Of a stretch of 64,000 bases of DNA, positions 1 through 8,294 are shown piece by piece. Numbering within the stretch: the stretch's first letter is position 1; every line of letters starts with the position of its first letter. The notes beneath the pieces were generated by a model. That model searched no databases. It worked only from the letters and a program-made list of their open reading frames with translations, and had not been told where the DNA came from. The position numbers and the translations under genes are program-made. Source of the DNA: Aureimonas jatrophae (lineage in GTDB: Bacteria > Pseudomonadota > Alphaproteobacteria > Rhizobiales > Rhizobiaceae); NCBI RefSeq assembly GCF_900104035.1, contig NZ_FNIT01000007.1, positions 156,498 through 220,497 of the forward strand, written 5' to 3'.

Positions 1-2
1 GT

Positions 3-728
3 CTGGGGGCGCGCGAGACCGGGGCCGTCGATCAGATGCCGGGTTTCGCCGACGGGGCATGGTGGGTGCAGGATGCCGCCGCCGCGCTGCCCGCGCGCCT
101 CTTCGGCGACCTGTCGGGCCTGCGCGCACTGGACGCCTGCGCTGCGCCCGGCGGCAAGACCGCGCAGCTCGCCGCGGCCGGGGCCCGCGTCACCGCGCTC
201 GACATCTCCGCCTCGCGCCTTCGCCGCCTGCGCGGCAACCTGGAGCGGCTCCGGCTGGAGGCGGACACGCACGAGGGCTCGATCGAGGACTTCCGGGACG
301 CGGAAGGCTTCGACGCCGTGCTGCTCGATGCGCCCTGCTCCTCCACCGGCACGATCCGCCGCCATCCCGACGTGCCCTTCACCAAGACGGCGGAGGAGGT
401 CGAGAAGCTCGCCGGCGTCCAGGAGCGCCTTCTGCGCGCCGCGGCCGATCACGTGCGGCCGGGCGGGCTTCTCGTCTTTTCCAACTGCTCGCTCGACCCG
501 CGCGAGGGCGAGGACACGGCCCGGCGCTTCCTGGCCGAGCGCGGCGAGTTCCAGCTCGTGCCGGTCGCCGCCGCCGAGGTGCCGGGCATCGAGGACGCGG
601 TGACCCGGGAGGGTTTCCTGCGCACGACGCCCGCCATGCTGCGCCGGGACACGGCGGAACTGTCCGGCCTCGACGGGTTCTTCGCGGCTCGCTTCCGTCG
701 CGTCACGCAAAGCAAGACCGCGGCTTAA
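3..728 (+). CDS. rsmB: RsmB/NOP-family RNA m5C methyltransferase, C-terminal part (5' end outside window)
   Basis: S-adenosylmethionine-dependent RNA cytosine-C5 methyltransferase; RsmB of this family modifies 16S rRNA. The frame is open to the left edge, so the N-terminal NusB-like and PUA-like parts lie outside. Visible motifs are the SAM-binding motif I (DACAAPGGKT), the catalytic PCS motif (LLDAPCSSTGT) and a motif VI in which the usual TC is NCS (SNCSLDPREGED). The ATG at 36 is internal, because coding similarity continues upstream of it. The protein precedes a heparinase II/III gene, the usual rhizobial order. Family assignment is firm; the exact target RNA base is inferred from family. 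Confidence 0.9.
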   Translation: MGARETGAVDQMPGFADGAWWVQDAAAALPARLFGDLSGLRALDACAAPGGKTAQLAAAGARVTALDISASRLRRLRGNLERLRLEADTHEGSIEDFRDAEGFDAVLLDAPCSSTGTIRRHPDVPFTKTAEEVEKLAGVQERLLRAAADHVRPGGLLVFSNCSLDPREGEDTARRFLAERGEFQLVPVAAAEVPGIEDAVTREGFLRTTPAMLRRDTAELSGLDGFFAARFRRVTQSKTAA

Positions 729-853
729 GCTTCCGTTAACCCTGATCGAGGAAAGTCCTCGCCGGGGCAGCATAAGGATAAGACTTCGTTTCATGCCCCT
801 GCGACGGCCCGCCAACCAAAGGCGGGGACCGCCGATGGAGAGGTTTGGGCGGC

Positions 854-2530
854 ATGACCACGGGTTTTGTGGACGAACCCCGCCTTGCGGGGTTGATGCT
901 ACGCGAGACGGCGCGCCGCGCGACGGCGGCCCTGCGTGCCCTTGTCCGCATGCCCGCCACCGCCGAACCGCTGCTGGCGGGTCCGCGCGACTACCGCCGC
1001 GCCGACGCCTCGGTCGCCCGCGCCTTCTATGTCGGCCACGTCGCGCTCGGCGGTCATGTCGTGGAGCTGCACGGCCGCCCCCTGTTCCAGGTCAGCGACG
1101 AGCCCGCCAACTGGCTGGCCGAACTCCATTCCTTCGCGTGGCTGCGCCATTTCACCCAGAGCGGCGACGCGCTGTCGGCCGAGCATGCCCGGGCGCTGGT
1201 CGGCGACTGGCTCGCCCTGCCGCGCCGCCGCCGGGCGCGCGTGTCGCGCGAGCACGAGACCGTGGCGCGGCGCGCCATCTCGTGGATGACCCATGCGCCG
1301 ATCGTCCTGTCGGGCGCCGACACCCTGTTTGCGCGCCGCTTCTCGCAGGCGCTCGGGGCCGAGCTGCGCTGGCTGCGCCGCACCGCACGCTCCGCGCCCG
1401 ACGGCCTGCCGCGCCTTCGCGCCGCGATCGCCGTGGCGCTCGGCACCGTCTGCCAGCCCGAACGGCGCGCCTCGGTGCGCCAGGCCACCGCGCGCCTCGC
1501 CGAGGAACTCGACCGCCAGATCCATCCCGACGGCGGCCACGTTTCGCGCAATCCCGGCGTCCTGGTCGCGATCCTCGCCGACCTCCTGCCGCTCGTGCAG
1601 CTTCTGCAGACGCGCAACCAGATCGTGCCGCGCGGCGTGTTCTCGGCGCTCGACCGCATGCTGCCGGCGCTGCGCTTCTTTCGTCACGCCGACGGGGCGC
1701 TGGCCCTGTTCAACGGGGCGGGCGCGCCCGACAACCACCTCGTCGCCGCGATCCTGCGCCACGACGAGAGCCTCGGCGAGCCAATCAGCCAGATGCGCCA
1801 GACCGGCTACCAGCGCCTGGCCGCCGGCCGCTCGGTCCTGATCGCCGACACCGGCCTGCCGCCCGAGCCCGGCGTCTCCTCCGAGGCCCATGCCGGCACC
1901 CTGTCCTTCGAGTTCTCGTCGGCGGGCCGTCGCCTCGTGGTCAACTGCGGTGCGCCGCAGCGCCTCGACGGGGGCTGGCGCCGCCTGTCGCGCACCACGG
2001 CTGCCCACTCGACCCTGACGCTGAACGACCATTCCTCGTCGCGCTTCTCGCGCTCCGAGGCGCTGGACCGCTTCCTGGGCGGCCCGCTTCTGCCCGGCCC
2101 GACGCGCGTGCCCCTCACGCGCGACGACGGCTCGCACGGCCAGACCCTGGTCGCCGCCCACGACGGCTATCGCGCCACGTTCGGCTTCGTTCACGAGCGG
2201 CAGATGACGCTCTCGGAAGGGGGCACGGTCTTGGACGGCGTGGACCGGCTCTTCCCCTCGGCCGGGCGCGGCGCCAAGCTCGAGGCGCAGGAACCCATCG
2301 GGCTCGTGCGCTTCCATCTCCATCCCGACGTGAAGGCGGAGCGCATCGGCGAGGCGGTGCGCCTCGTGGCGGGCGAGGAGATCTGGTGGTTCACCGCCGA
2401 CACCGTTCCCGAGATCGAGGACTCGATCTTCTTCGCCGATAGCGGCGGCATGCGGCGCACGCGCCAGATCACCGTGGCGCTGGATTGCCTGGAGCAGCCC
2501 GAGCTCGCGTGGCGCCTGGAGCGCGGCTAA
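854..2530 (+). CDS. Heparinase II/III family protein
   Basis: Predicted alginate-lyase-type alpha-toroid (roughly residues 40-320) followed by a heparinase II/III-like beta-sandwich (roughly 330-540). Family members cleave uronic-acid polysaccharides, but the chromosomal copy between rsmB and purH in Hyphomicrobiales has no proven substrate. No signal peptide is apparent. ATG 854 was chosen; a TTG at 845 is an in-frame alternative preceded by GGAG. The length of 558 residues is normal for this neighbourhood. It is followed within about 70 bp by a small lipoprotein and then purH, all on the same strand. Family call is confident; function is unknown. Confidence 0.85.
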   Translation: MTTGFVDEPRLAGLMLRETARRATAALRALVRMPATAEPLLAGPRDYRRADASVARAFYVGHVALGGHVVELHGRPLFQVSDEPANWLAELHSFAWLRHFTQSGDALSAEHARALVGDWLALPRRRRARVSREHETVARRAISWMTHAPIVLSGADTLFARRFSQALGAELRWLRRTARSAPDGLPRLRAAIAVALGTVCQPERRASVRQATARLAEELDRQIHPDGGHVSRNPGVLVAILADLLPLVQLLQTRNQIVPRGVFSALDRMLPALRFFRHADGALALFNGAGAPDNHLVAAILRHDESLGEPISQMRQTGYQRLAAGRSVLIADTGLPPEPGVSSEAHAGTLSFEFSSAGRRLVVNCGAPQRLDGGWRRLSRTTAAHSTLTLNDHSSSRFSRSEALDRFLGGPLLPGPTRVPLTRDDGSHGQTLVAAHDGYRATFGFVHERQMTLSEGGTVLDGVDRLFPSAGRGAKLEAQEPIGLVRFHLHPDVKAERIGEAVRLVAGEEIWWFTADTVPEIEDSIFFADSGGMRRTRQITVALDCLEQPELAWRLERG

Positions 2531-2597
2531 GGGTTCCACCGCTCGCTTCGCGCTCCGCTCGCCTTATCTGGCCGCGGAACGGATCGGAGCGAACGAC

Positions 2598-2780
2598 ATG
2601 ACGACACGGCTTCTCGGCGCGCTGCTGGTGGCGGCGACCCTTTCGGGCTGCGGCGGCATGAACCGCGCGGTCGGCGTCCTGCCCAACACGCTTGACAACC
2701 TCCAGCGCGACACCGCCCCCTTGCGCGGCGCCGAGCAACCCGGCGACCGGGCGCTGCGCGACGCCAACCGGCCGCTCTAA
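2598..2780 (+). CDS. Small lipoprotein (60 aa)
   Basis: A 60-residue protein with a short N-terminal hydrophobic stretch ending in a lipobox (LSGC, Cys about residue 18), so it should be lipidated and anchored in the envelope. GGAG sits 8 bases before the ATG. The mature part is short, polar and without a recognised domain. It sits between the heparinase-like gene and purH on the same strand, an arrangement seen in related genomes. Its function is not known. It could be an unexpressed frame, but the lipobox, ribosome site and conserved setting argue for a real gene. Confidence 0.7.
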   Translation: MTTRLLGALLVAATLSGCGGMNRAVGVLPNTLDNLQRDTAPLRGAEQPGDRALRDANRPL

Positions 2781-2866
2781 GGGCGCCCGCCTTTGTTGTC
2801 TCGGTGACGCGGCGCCGCTAAGGGGAGGGCGACTCCCTTCAGCCCGACCCGAGGAAGGCTCCGCCC

Positions 2867-4477
2867 ATGACTGTGGCCGCCAACACCACGCCCGTTCCCG
2901 ATCGCGTGCCGCTGCGCCGCGCGCTTCTGTCCGTCTTCGACAAGACCGGCGTCGTGGATCTGGCGCGCGCGCTGCACGAGCGCGGCGTGGAACTCGTCTC
3001 GACGGGGGGCACGCACCGCGCGCTCACCGAGGCCGGCCTGCCGGTCAAGGACGTCGGCGAGCTGACCGGCTTTCCCGAGATCATGGACGGGCGCGTGAAG
3101 ACGCTCCACCCGCTGGTGCACGGCGGGCTTTTGGGCATCCGCGACGACGCCACCCATGCCGAGGCGATGCGCGCGCACGGCATCGCCGCGATCGACCTTC
3201 TCGTCGTCAACCTCTACCCGTTCAACGAGACGCGGCGCTCGGGCGCGCCGTTCGCCACGATCCTCGAGAACATCGACATCGGCGGTCCCGCCATGATCCG
3301 CGCGGGCGCCAAGAACCACAGCTATGTCAGCGTCCTCACAGACCCGGCCGACTACGCGGCGCTGCTCGACGAGCTCGATCGGAACGGGGGCGAAACGACG
3401 CTTCGCGCCCGGCGCCGCTGGGCCGGCGCGGCGTTTGCCCAGACCGCCGCCTACGACGCCGCCGTGTCGGCCTGGTTCGCGGAAGGCGAGGAGGGCGCGC
3501 CTAAGCGCCTCGCGGTCGCCGGCGTCTCGGCCGGTCAGCTTCGCTACGGTGAGAACCCGCACCAGCGCGCGAGCTTCTATCTCGACGGCACGCAGCGCTT
3601 CGGCGTCGCGACCGCGCGGCAGGTGCAGGGCAAGGAACTGTCCTACAACAACATCAACGACACCGATGCCGCCTTCGAGCTCGTGGCCGAGTTCGATCCC
3701 GAGCGCACCGCGGCGGTCGCCATCATCAAGCACGCCAACCCCTGCGGCGTGGCGGAGGGCGCCTCGCTGATCGACGCCTACGGGCGGGCGCTCGCCTGCG
3801 ACCCCGTGTCGGCCTTCGGCGGCATCGTCGCCCTGAACCGGCGGCTCGACGCCGTCTCGGCCCGCGCCATCACCGAGGTCTTCACCGAGGTGATCATCGC
3901 GCCCGACGCCGACGAGGAGGCCATTCAGATCGTCGCGGCCAAGCGGAACCTTCGCCTGCTCCTGACCGGCGGCCTGCCGGACCCGCGCACCGGCGGCACC
4001 GTGATCCGCTCGGTGGCCGGCGGCTTCCTCGCCCAGACGCGCGACAACGGCGTGGTCGACGACCTAGAGCTTCGCGTCGTCACCAAGCGCCAGCCTACGG
4101 CGGCCGAGATGGCGGACCTTCGCTTTGCCTTCCGCATCGCCAAGCACGTGAAGTCCAACGCCATCGTCTATGCCAAGGACCTGGCGACGGTGGGCATCGG
4201 CGCGGGGCAGATGAGCCGCGTCGACTCGGCGCGCATCGCCGCGCGCAAGGCCGAGGACGCGGCCAAGGCGGCGGGCGGCACGCCGCTGACGCACGGCTCG
4301 GCCGTGGCGTCGGACGCCTTCTTCCCGTTCGCCGACGGCCTCCTGTCGGCGGTCGAGGCGGGCGCGACGGCGGTGATCCAGCCGGGCGGCTCCATGCGCG
4401 ACAACGAGGTGATCGCGGCGGCCGACGAGAACGACATTGCCATGGTGTTCACAGGCATGCGCCACTTCCGCCACTGA
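2867..4477 (+). CDS. purH: Bifunctional AICAR formyltransferase / IMP cyclohydrolase
   Basis: Catalyses the last two steps of purine synthesis: AICAR plus 10-formyl-THF to FAICAR, then ring closure to IMP, in the cytosol. An N-terminal MGS-like cyclohydrolase domain occupies about residues 15-160 ([21 protein letters not shown]) and the AICARFT domain about 160-536 ([30 protein letters not shown]). The length of 536 residues is standard. The start has a GAGGAAGG ribosome site 8 bases upstream. A short stem (GGGAG / CTCCC) lies just upstream in the leader, but no known riboswitch could be matched. Assignment is certain. Confidence 0.98.
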   Translation: MTVAANTTPVPDRVPLRRALLSVFDKTGVVDLARALHERGVELVSTGGTHRALTEAGLPVKDVGELTGFPEIMDGRVKTLHPLVHGGLLGIRDDATHAEAMRAHGIAAIDLLVVNLYPFNETRRSGAPFATILENIDIGGPAMIRAGAKNHSYVSVLTDPADYAALLDELDRNGGETTLRARRRWAGAAFAQTAAYDAAVSAWFAEGEEGAPKRLAVAGVSAGQLRYGENPHQRASFYLDGTQRFGVATARQVQGKELSYNNINDTDAAFELVAEFDPERTAAVAIIKHANPCGVAEGASLIDAYGRALACDPVSAFGGIVALNRRLDAVSARAITEVFTEVIIAPDADEEAIQIVAAKRNLRLLLTGGLPDPRTGGTVIRSVAGGFLAQTRDNGVVDDLELRVVTKRQPTAAEMADLRFAFRIAKHVKSNAIVYAKDLATVGIGAGQMSRVDSARIAARKAEDAAKAAGGTPLTHGSAVASDAFFPFADGLLSAVEAGATAVIQPGGSMRDNEVIAAADENDIAMVFTGMRHFRH

Positions 4478-4555
4478 ACGGAAAAGCCAGCCGATGATCC
4501 CGCTATCCTGCCTTTTGTCGAGAGCACCAATAGTTTGTGAAAATCCACCAATAAA

Positions 4556-4574
4556 CAAAACTAAACTAGTTTTG
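4556..4574. other. Short AT-rich inverted repeat downstream of purH
   Basis: Perfect 7-bp arms CAAAACT and AGTTTTG around a 5-base loop, about 80 bp after the purH stop. The stem is AT-rich and has no following T-run, so it is a weak terminator candidate. It lies at the switch from conserved to accessory DNA. Confidence 0.3.
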
Positions 4575-4682
4575 GGTCAAAAGCGTTCGATTGGATAGCC
4601 CGTTGATTGGACTGCGTTTTATTGCCGTGATCGACACTTCATGCACATTCCTCCTGGCCTAATTGGCTCAGAGGGCGCGATA

Positions 4683-4766
4683 GTCTCCGGTCGGATCGGT
4701 CCCGACCGTTCCGGAGACGATAGCCTCCGATGCTCGTGACTTTCTTCGGTAGGACACATCGTCTCC
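4683..4766. promoter_or_regulatory. Nested inverted repeats with repeated GGAGACGA motif upstream of orphan gene
   Basis: GTCTCCGG (4683-4690) and CCGGAGAC (4711-4718) form perfect 8-bp arms. The overlapping GGAGACGAT (4713-4721) is also the reverse complement of ATCGTCTCC (4758-4766). GGAGACGA recurs once more over the start of the next gene (4779-4786). The alternative pairings could form switchable leader structures or tandem operators. Function is inferred only from position. Confidence 0.35.
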
Positions 4767-4788
4767 GCTGCCAACCATGGAGACGAAC

Positions 4789-5820
4789 ATGCGCAGCAGC
4801 ATCCGCATTGCGAGCGAACGTACCCCGACGTCGTGGCTTCTCGACCGGGAACTAGCTCGCCAGTTGGGCCATCGCCGGATCGTCGGTCGCCACGTGGAGG
4901 GAGACGACTGGAGCGGCCTCGTCCATCTGGCGATTGAGGACGGGGACGTGGTATCCGCCGCAGTCTGCTTGTACGACCGTGTACGGGAAGCAGACGGTAC
5001 GTGGCTTGAGACGAAGGTGATCTCGGAGGCCGAGCGTCCCTACGCGACGTCCTACCCGATCCGCCTCCTCGACATGCTGTCGCCGCCGCGCGCCGCCTCG
5101 GCCGTGCATTGGCGCAACTGCTGCATGGCGCTCGCCTGCGTGCCTGCACTGGATGACCGGCCGATCCGAAGCGGCGAAAGCGTCTTCCTGGCATGCTCGT
5201 CGACGGCGACATCGGATGCCGCACTTCCGGGAGCGATCCTGCGATGGCTTTCGGTGGCTGGCGGAACGGCCCGCGTCGTCGAGGTCGATCCTGCGACGGG
5301 ACGCGCGACAGGGTCGGTGGCGATCGACGTCGTGACTGCGAACCTTCGTCGAGCCCGGTTCCCGGTCGTCGCCCTGGGCGACACCGTCGCGCACGAGCTG
5401 CATCGCCGAGCCGCAAGGACGGACACCGGGTTCGGTGGACCGGGTACGGACGTGCGGTACAGCGACATTTTCGGCGGCAGGTGCTGGGAGGCAGACGGCC
5501 GGTTCTGGAAGGTGGCCGACGTGAACGTCGACCTAGGCATAGGCGATGCGGCGGGGGACGTACCGTCCGGTCGGAAAGCGATGATGCTGACCTTCCGAAC
5601 CCCGGACGAGGACGAGCCGCTGCGTACGACAGTTGCGTTCGGCCCTTCCGGCGAGGCGGTCGTCGTTGCAGTCGAGGCACCGGTACAGGACATGATCGAT
5701 TTCGTTCGAGACCTCGAACGCTGCCTCAACATGCCACCAGAGCCATGTGCGATGGCCGCGGTGGAGCCGGAAGAAGACGGGGAATGCAGCTGGTCCGCAA
5801 CGGCGGCACTGTCGCCTTGA
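4789..5820 (+). CDS. Hypothetical protein, possible DUF6927-like N-terminal region
   Basis: A 343-residue soluble protein without signal peptide or membrane segment. The first ~120 residues (a stretch ending LLDMLSPP then HWRNCC) recall, from memory only, the DUF6927 family found on plasmids and integrative elements; this is weak. The rest is not recognised. ATG 4789 was chosen over ATG 4777 because GGAGA ends 5 bases before it. The gene stands alone after purH, with a structured leader full of GGAGACGA repeats and an IS graveyard downstream, which fits accessory DNA. No function is assigned. Confidence 0.65.
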   Translation: MRSSIRIASERTPTSWLLDRELARQLGHRRIVGRHVEGDDWSGLVHLAIEDGDVVSAAVCLYDRVREADGTWLETKVISEAERPYATSYPIRLLDMLSPPRAASAVHWRNCCMALACVPALDDRPIRSGESVFLACSSTATSDAALPGAILRWLSVAGGTARVVEVDPATGRATGSVAIDVVTANLRRARFPVVALGDTVAHELHRRAARTDTGFGGPGTDVRYSDIFGGRCWEADGRFWKVADVNVDLGIGDAAGDVPSGRKAMMLTFRTPDEDEPLRTTVAFGPSGEAVVVAVEAPVQDMIDFVRDLERCLNMPPEPCAMAAVEPEEDGECSWSATAALSP

Positions 5821-6273
5821 CTTCGATCGCTCCTCGTACGATCCGCGATCATCCGTCCCGGCGGAGGCAACTCACCTCGACTTGTCGACCCAAACCACTT
5901 GGAACGCCTGGCCCGTCCCATCGCGAACTGTTGGTCGTCCGCCCCGCCATCACCAACGCGGACCGGGAAACTTCCGGCGATTCCGTTCCCTTCGCGCGGC
6001 AGCGCAGGCACATCGCAGCGGCGCGGAGCATCGGATCGGTGCTACGACGGATCGAGGGTCGATCGTCCGGGTCCTCGTCCCCGTCGCGCCGGTAGGCATC
6101 CGCAACTGATCCAGCGAGCAAGAGCGCTCCCGACTTCATCGGCCGCCATGGCTTCCGACGTCGAATATCGCTTCGAGGGGCGTGCTCGGCCAGATAGCCG
6201 TACTCGTTCGCGGCTGCCTATGCCTTGTAGGCTCTGCAGCCTGTCTGGTTGGAACGGGGTGCGCTCCACCCCA
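5821..6273. other. No confident gene
   Basis: About 450 bases between the orphan gene and the IS5 remnant. A 96-codon minus-strand frame (5849-6139) has no domain and a poor ribosome site, so it is not called. The stretch adjoining 6274 may be decayed IS sequence. Confidence 0.5.
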
Positions 6274-6414
6274 TCAGCGCAGACCGTTGCGGTTGATGAA
6301 CACGATCTCGCTCAATACGCGCCGATCATCGATCCGTGGCCTGCCGTGACTTCCGGGAAAGAACGGCCGCAACCGCCCCATCTGTTCGTCCGCCAGCCAA
6401 AGCAGGTCGCTCAT
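6274..6414 (-). pseudogene. IS5-family transposase, N-terminal remnant
   Basis: The minus frame reads MSDLLWLADEQMGRLRPFFP and later RPRIDDRRVLSEIVFINRNG, the hallmark N-terminus of IS5-group transposases, and stops after 46 residues at a TGA where the family continues with a Trp codon and the DDE catalytic core. The remainder (about 200 residues) is absent. It is a dead fragment. The DNA just upstream (6415-6475) still looks like an IS5 left end, with GGTCATGACC at its tip. Confidence 0.8.
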
Positions 6415-6475
6415 ATCCAGTCCCCGGGCCGGAGCCTGAATAAAACGGGACGCCTCAAATCAATGGGTCATGACC
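6274..6475 (-). mobile_element. Truncated IS5-family element, left end
   Basis: Includes the transposase remnant and a terminal GGTCATGACC palindrome at about 6465-6474. The tip abuts CTAA on the minus strand, a fit to the YTAR target used by IS5 elements. The other end is missing. Confidence 0.65.
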
Positions 6476-6850
6476 TTAGCGACGACCACCTTCAATATCC
6501 AAGACTCGACCGCAGCAGTCCATTATGTAGACAGCGTTCTGCCCACGCTTATCAAGTGATGATCTGCGTTCACCATAGCTAACTAGCACAGGAATTTTCT
6601 TTCCGAAGAATATCGCGGCAAAATCACTCTCGGATGTGAACCCAGCTCCACGGTATATTTGGCAGCAGCTACCACGAAGTAAGTTAAATGCTACAGCGTC
6701 GTCATGCTGCCCATCTATGCTCAGTTCGAACTCAAGCGCCTTCGAAACGATTTCTGACCCAGAGAACCAACGAAATTCGCGAAAGCAGAAGCCAGAAATT
6801 GCCAACGAAACGTAGGTGATCAGACTGAGGCCAATCAGGATACGGATCAA
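6476..6850 (-). CDS. Hypothetical membrane-anchored protein, lower GC
   Basis: A 124-residue protein with one N-terminal hydrophobic segment (about residues 3-22), then a Cys-containing soluble part with no recognised domain. The likely start is TTG at 6850, preceded by AAGGGG with 6-base spacing. Base composition is visibly less GC-rich than the flanks, suggesting recent acquisition. Its TAA stop lies in the CTAA where the IS5 remnant appears to have inserted, so the frame is probably intact. It is followed on the other side by the IS3 element. No function is known. Confidence 0.55.
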   Translation of the reverse strand: MIRILIGLSLITYVSLAISGFCFREFRWFSGSEIVSKALEFELSIDGQHDDAVAFNLLRGSCCQIYRGAGFTSESDFAAIFFGKKIPVLVSYGERRSSLDKRGQNAVYIMDCCGRVLDIEGGRR

Positions 6851-6997
6851 AAACAGCCCCTTCTCGCGATCTCGTTAAGGTTGCATATGACATTTTATCT
6901 TACACATTCTGGTGTGTAGAACGGTGCGGAGAAGCGACTACTTTCGTAACCTTATCGCGCGTGATGGTCTGCCCCCATTAGGTGGCCCGGTTCAAAA

Positions 6998-7957
6998 CTA
7001 ATGCATGGTAGGCTTGTTGGCGACGTTCGAGGTGGCCGGCCGAGCGGGGTTGGGTAGCGCAGGCGGCCACGGTACGGCGCCGGGTGCTGGCGGAGGTTAG
7101 CCCAGCGAGGAGTGCGGGCGCACCGTGTTGTAGTGCTGTCGCCAGATCTCGATGACGATGCGGGCCGAGGCCAACGCTGTAGACGATCTCGCCGTTCAGG
7201 AGTTCGTCCCGGAGCTTCGAATTGAAGCTCTTGCAGGTGCCGTTCTCCCATGGGCTGCCGCGCTCGATGAAGGCGGTCCTGGCGCCTATCGCCGTGATCC
7301 AGTCGCGCACCGCCTTGGCGATGAACTCCGGACCGTTCTTCGGGCCATCGATACTGGATCGATGGCTGACCCTCTGAACTTGGTACGGATGTGTCCCGGC
7401 ACCCCGTGCAGGATGAAGAGCTCGGACAACACGTCGATGACGTCGGTGGATTTGAGCTTCCGGTCGATCCGTATGGCAAGGCATTCGCGGGTGAACTGAT
7501 CGATCAGATTGAGCATGCGGAACTTGCGCCCGTTGTGGGTTCGGCCCTCGACGAAGTCATAGTACCAGACATGATTGGGGCGCTCGGGCCGAAGCCGAAC
7601 GCAGGACCCGTCGTTCGACCAGAGCCGACCCTTCTTGGGCTGCCTAGCTGGCACCTTCAGCCCTTCCTGCCGCCAGATGCGCTCAACCCGCTTCACGTTC
7701 ACGAGCCAGCCGGCATCCCGCAGCAAAGCCGCGATGCGCCTGTACCCATAGCGCCCGTAGCGTGTTGCCAGTTCGATGATGTCGGCCGTCAGCGCCGCAT
7801 CGTCGGCTCGCCCCTTGGGTGCCTTGCGCTGTGTCGATCGGTGCTGCCCCAGAACCCGGCACGCCAGCCGCTCCGACACGCCGAACTTGCGCACGGTATG
7901 GTCGATGCAGCGCCGCCGCCGGTTCGAAGAGTCACGCGCCTCTTCGAAGGGCATCAC
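6998..7957 (-). pseudogene. IS3-family transposase OrfB, multiply frameshifted
   Basis: The N-terminal HTH_21 region and the first part of the rve integrase domain (WYYDFVEGRTHNGRKFRMLN, first catalytic Asp) are in one frame to about 7350. The next block (GPEFIAKAVRDWITAIGA, second Asp region, then ERGSPWENG with the catalytic Glu) is in a second frame. The tail (WRQHYNTVRPHSSLG) is in a third frame, and a TAA replaces the usual Tyr codon after it. At least two frameshifts plus one nonsense codon make it inactive. Confidence 0.85.
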
Positions 7958-8253
7958 CGGTTTCCCGATGCGTTCGGCAAAGCCTCACATGTCAAGATCA
8001 GCTTCTCCAGCGTCAGGTCCGACACGGCCTTGCGAAGGCGCTCGTTCTCCTTCTCGAGGTCCTTCAGCCGTTTGACCTGGTCGGACTTCAGTCCACCGAA
8101 CTCCTTTCGCCACCGGTAGTAGGTGAACGGCGTCACGCTGATCGTGCGGACCGCCTCCGCCACCGGGCGGCCCTGCGACAGCAACACGTCGACCTGCCGA
8201 AGCTTGGCGAGGATCTCCTCGGGCTTGCGCTTCTTCTGCGGCATTCCTGGCAT
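7954..8253 (-). CDS. IS3-family transposase OrfA
   Basis: A 99-residue DNA-binding subunit of an IS3 transposase: an HTH_Tnp_1 region (KKRKPEEILAKLRQVDVLLS, then VTPFTYYRWRKEFGGLK) followed by a leucine-zipper-like coiled coil (DLEKENERLRKAVSDLTLEK). The last dozen residues differ from the usual LKEAASGNF end, so a small insertion may have altered the C-terminus and the frameshift site to OrfB, which overlaps as TGATG. Since OrfB is broken, this is probably non-functional on its own. Confidence 0.8.
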   Translation of the reverse strand: MPGMPQKKRKPEEILAKLRQVDVLLSQGRPVAEAVRTISVTPFTYYRWRKEFGGLKSDQVKRLKDLEKENERLRKAVSDLTLEKLILTCEALPNASGNR

Positions 8254-8294
8254 CCTCCAAAGGCTCGAAAGCCTACTTCAGGAAGGACCGCTTT

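Noticed and set aside
2781..2866. Possible ZTP-type riboswitch before purH
   Set aside because: The leader is only 86 bases and shows just one short stem; the conserved pieces of the pfl/ZTP motif could not be found.
5849..6139. 96-codon minus frame
   Set aside because: Some protein-like stretches, but a weak start and nothing recognised; left uncalled.
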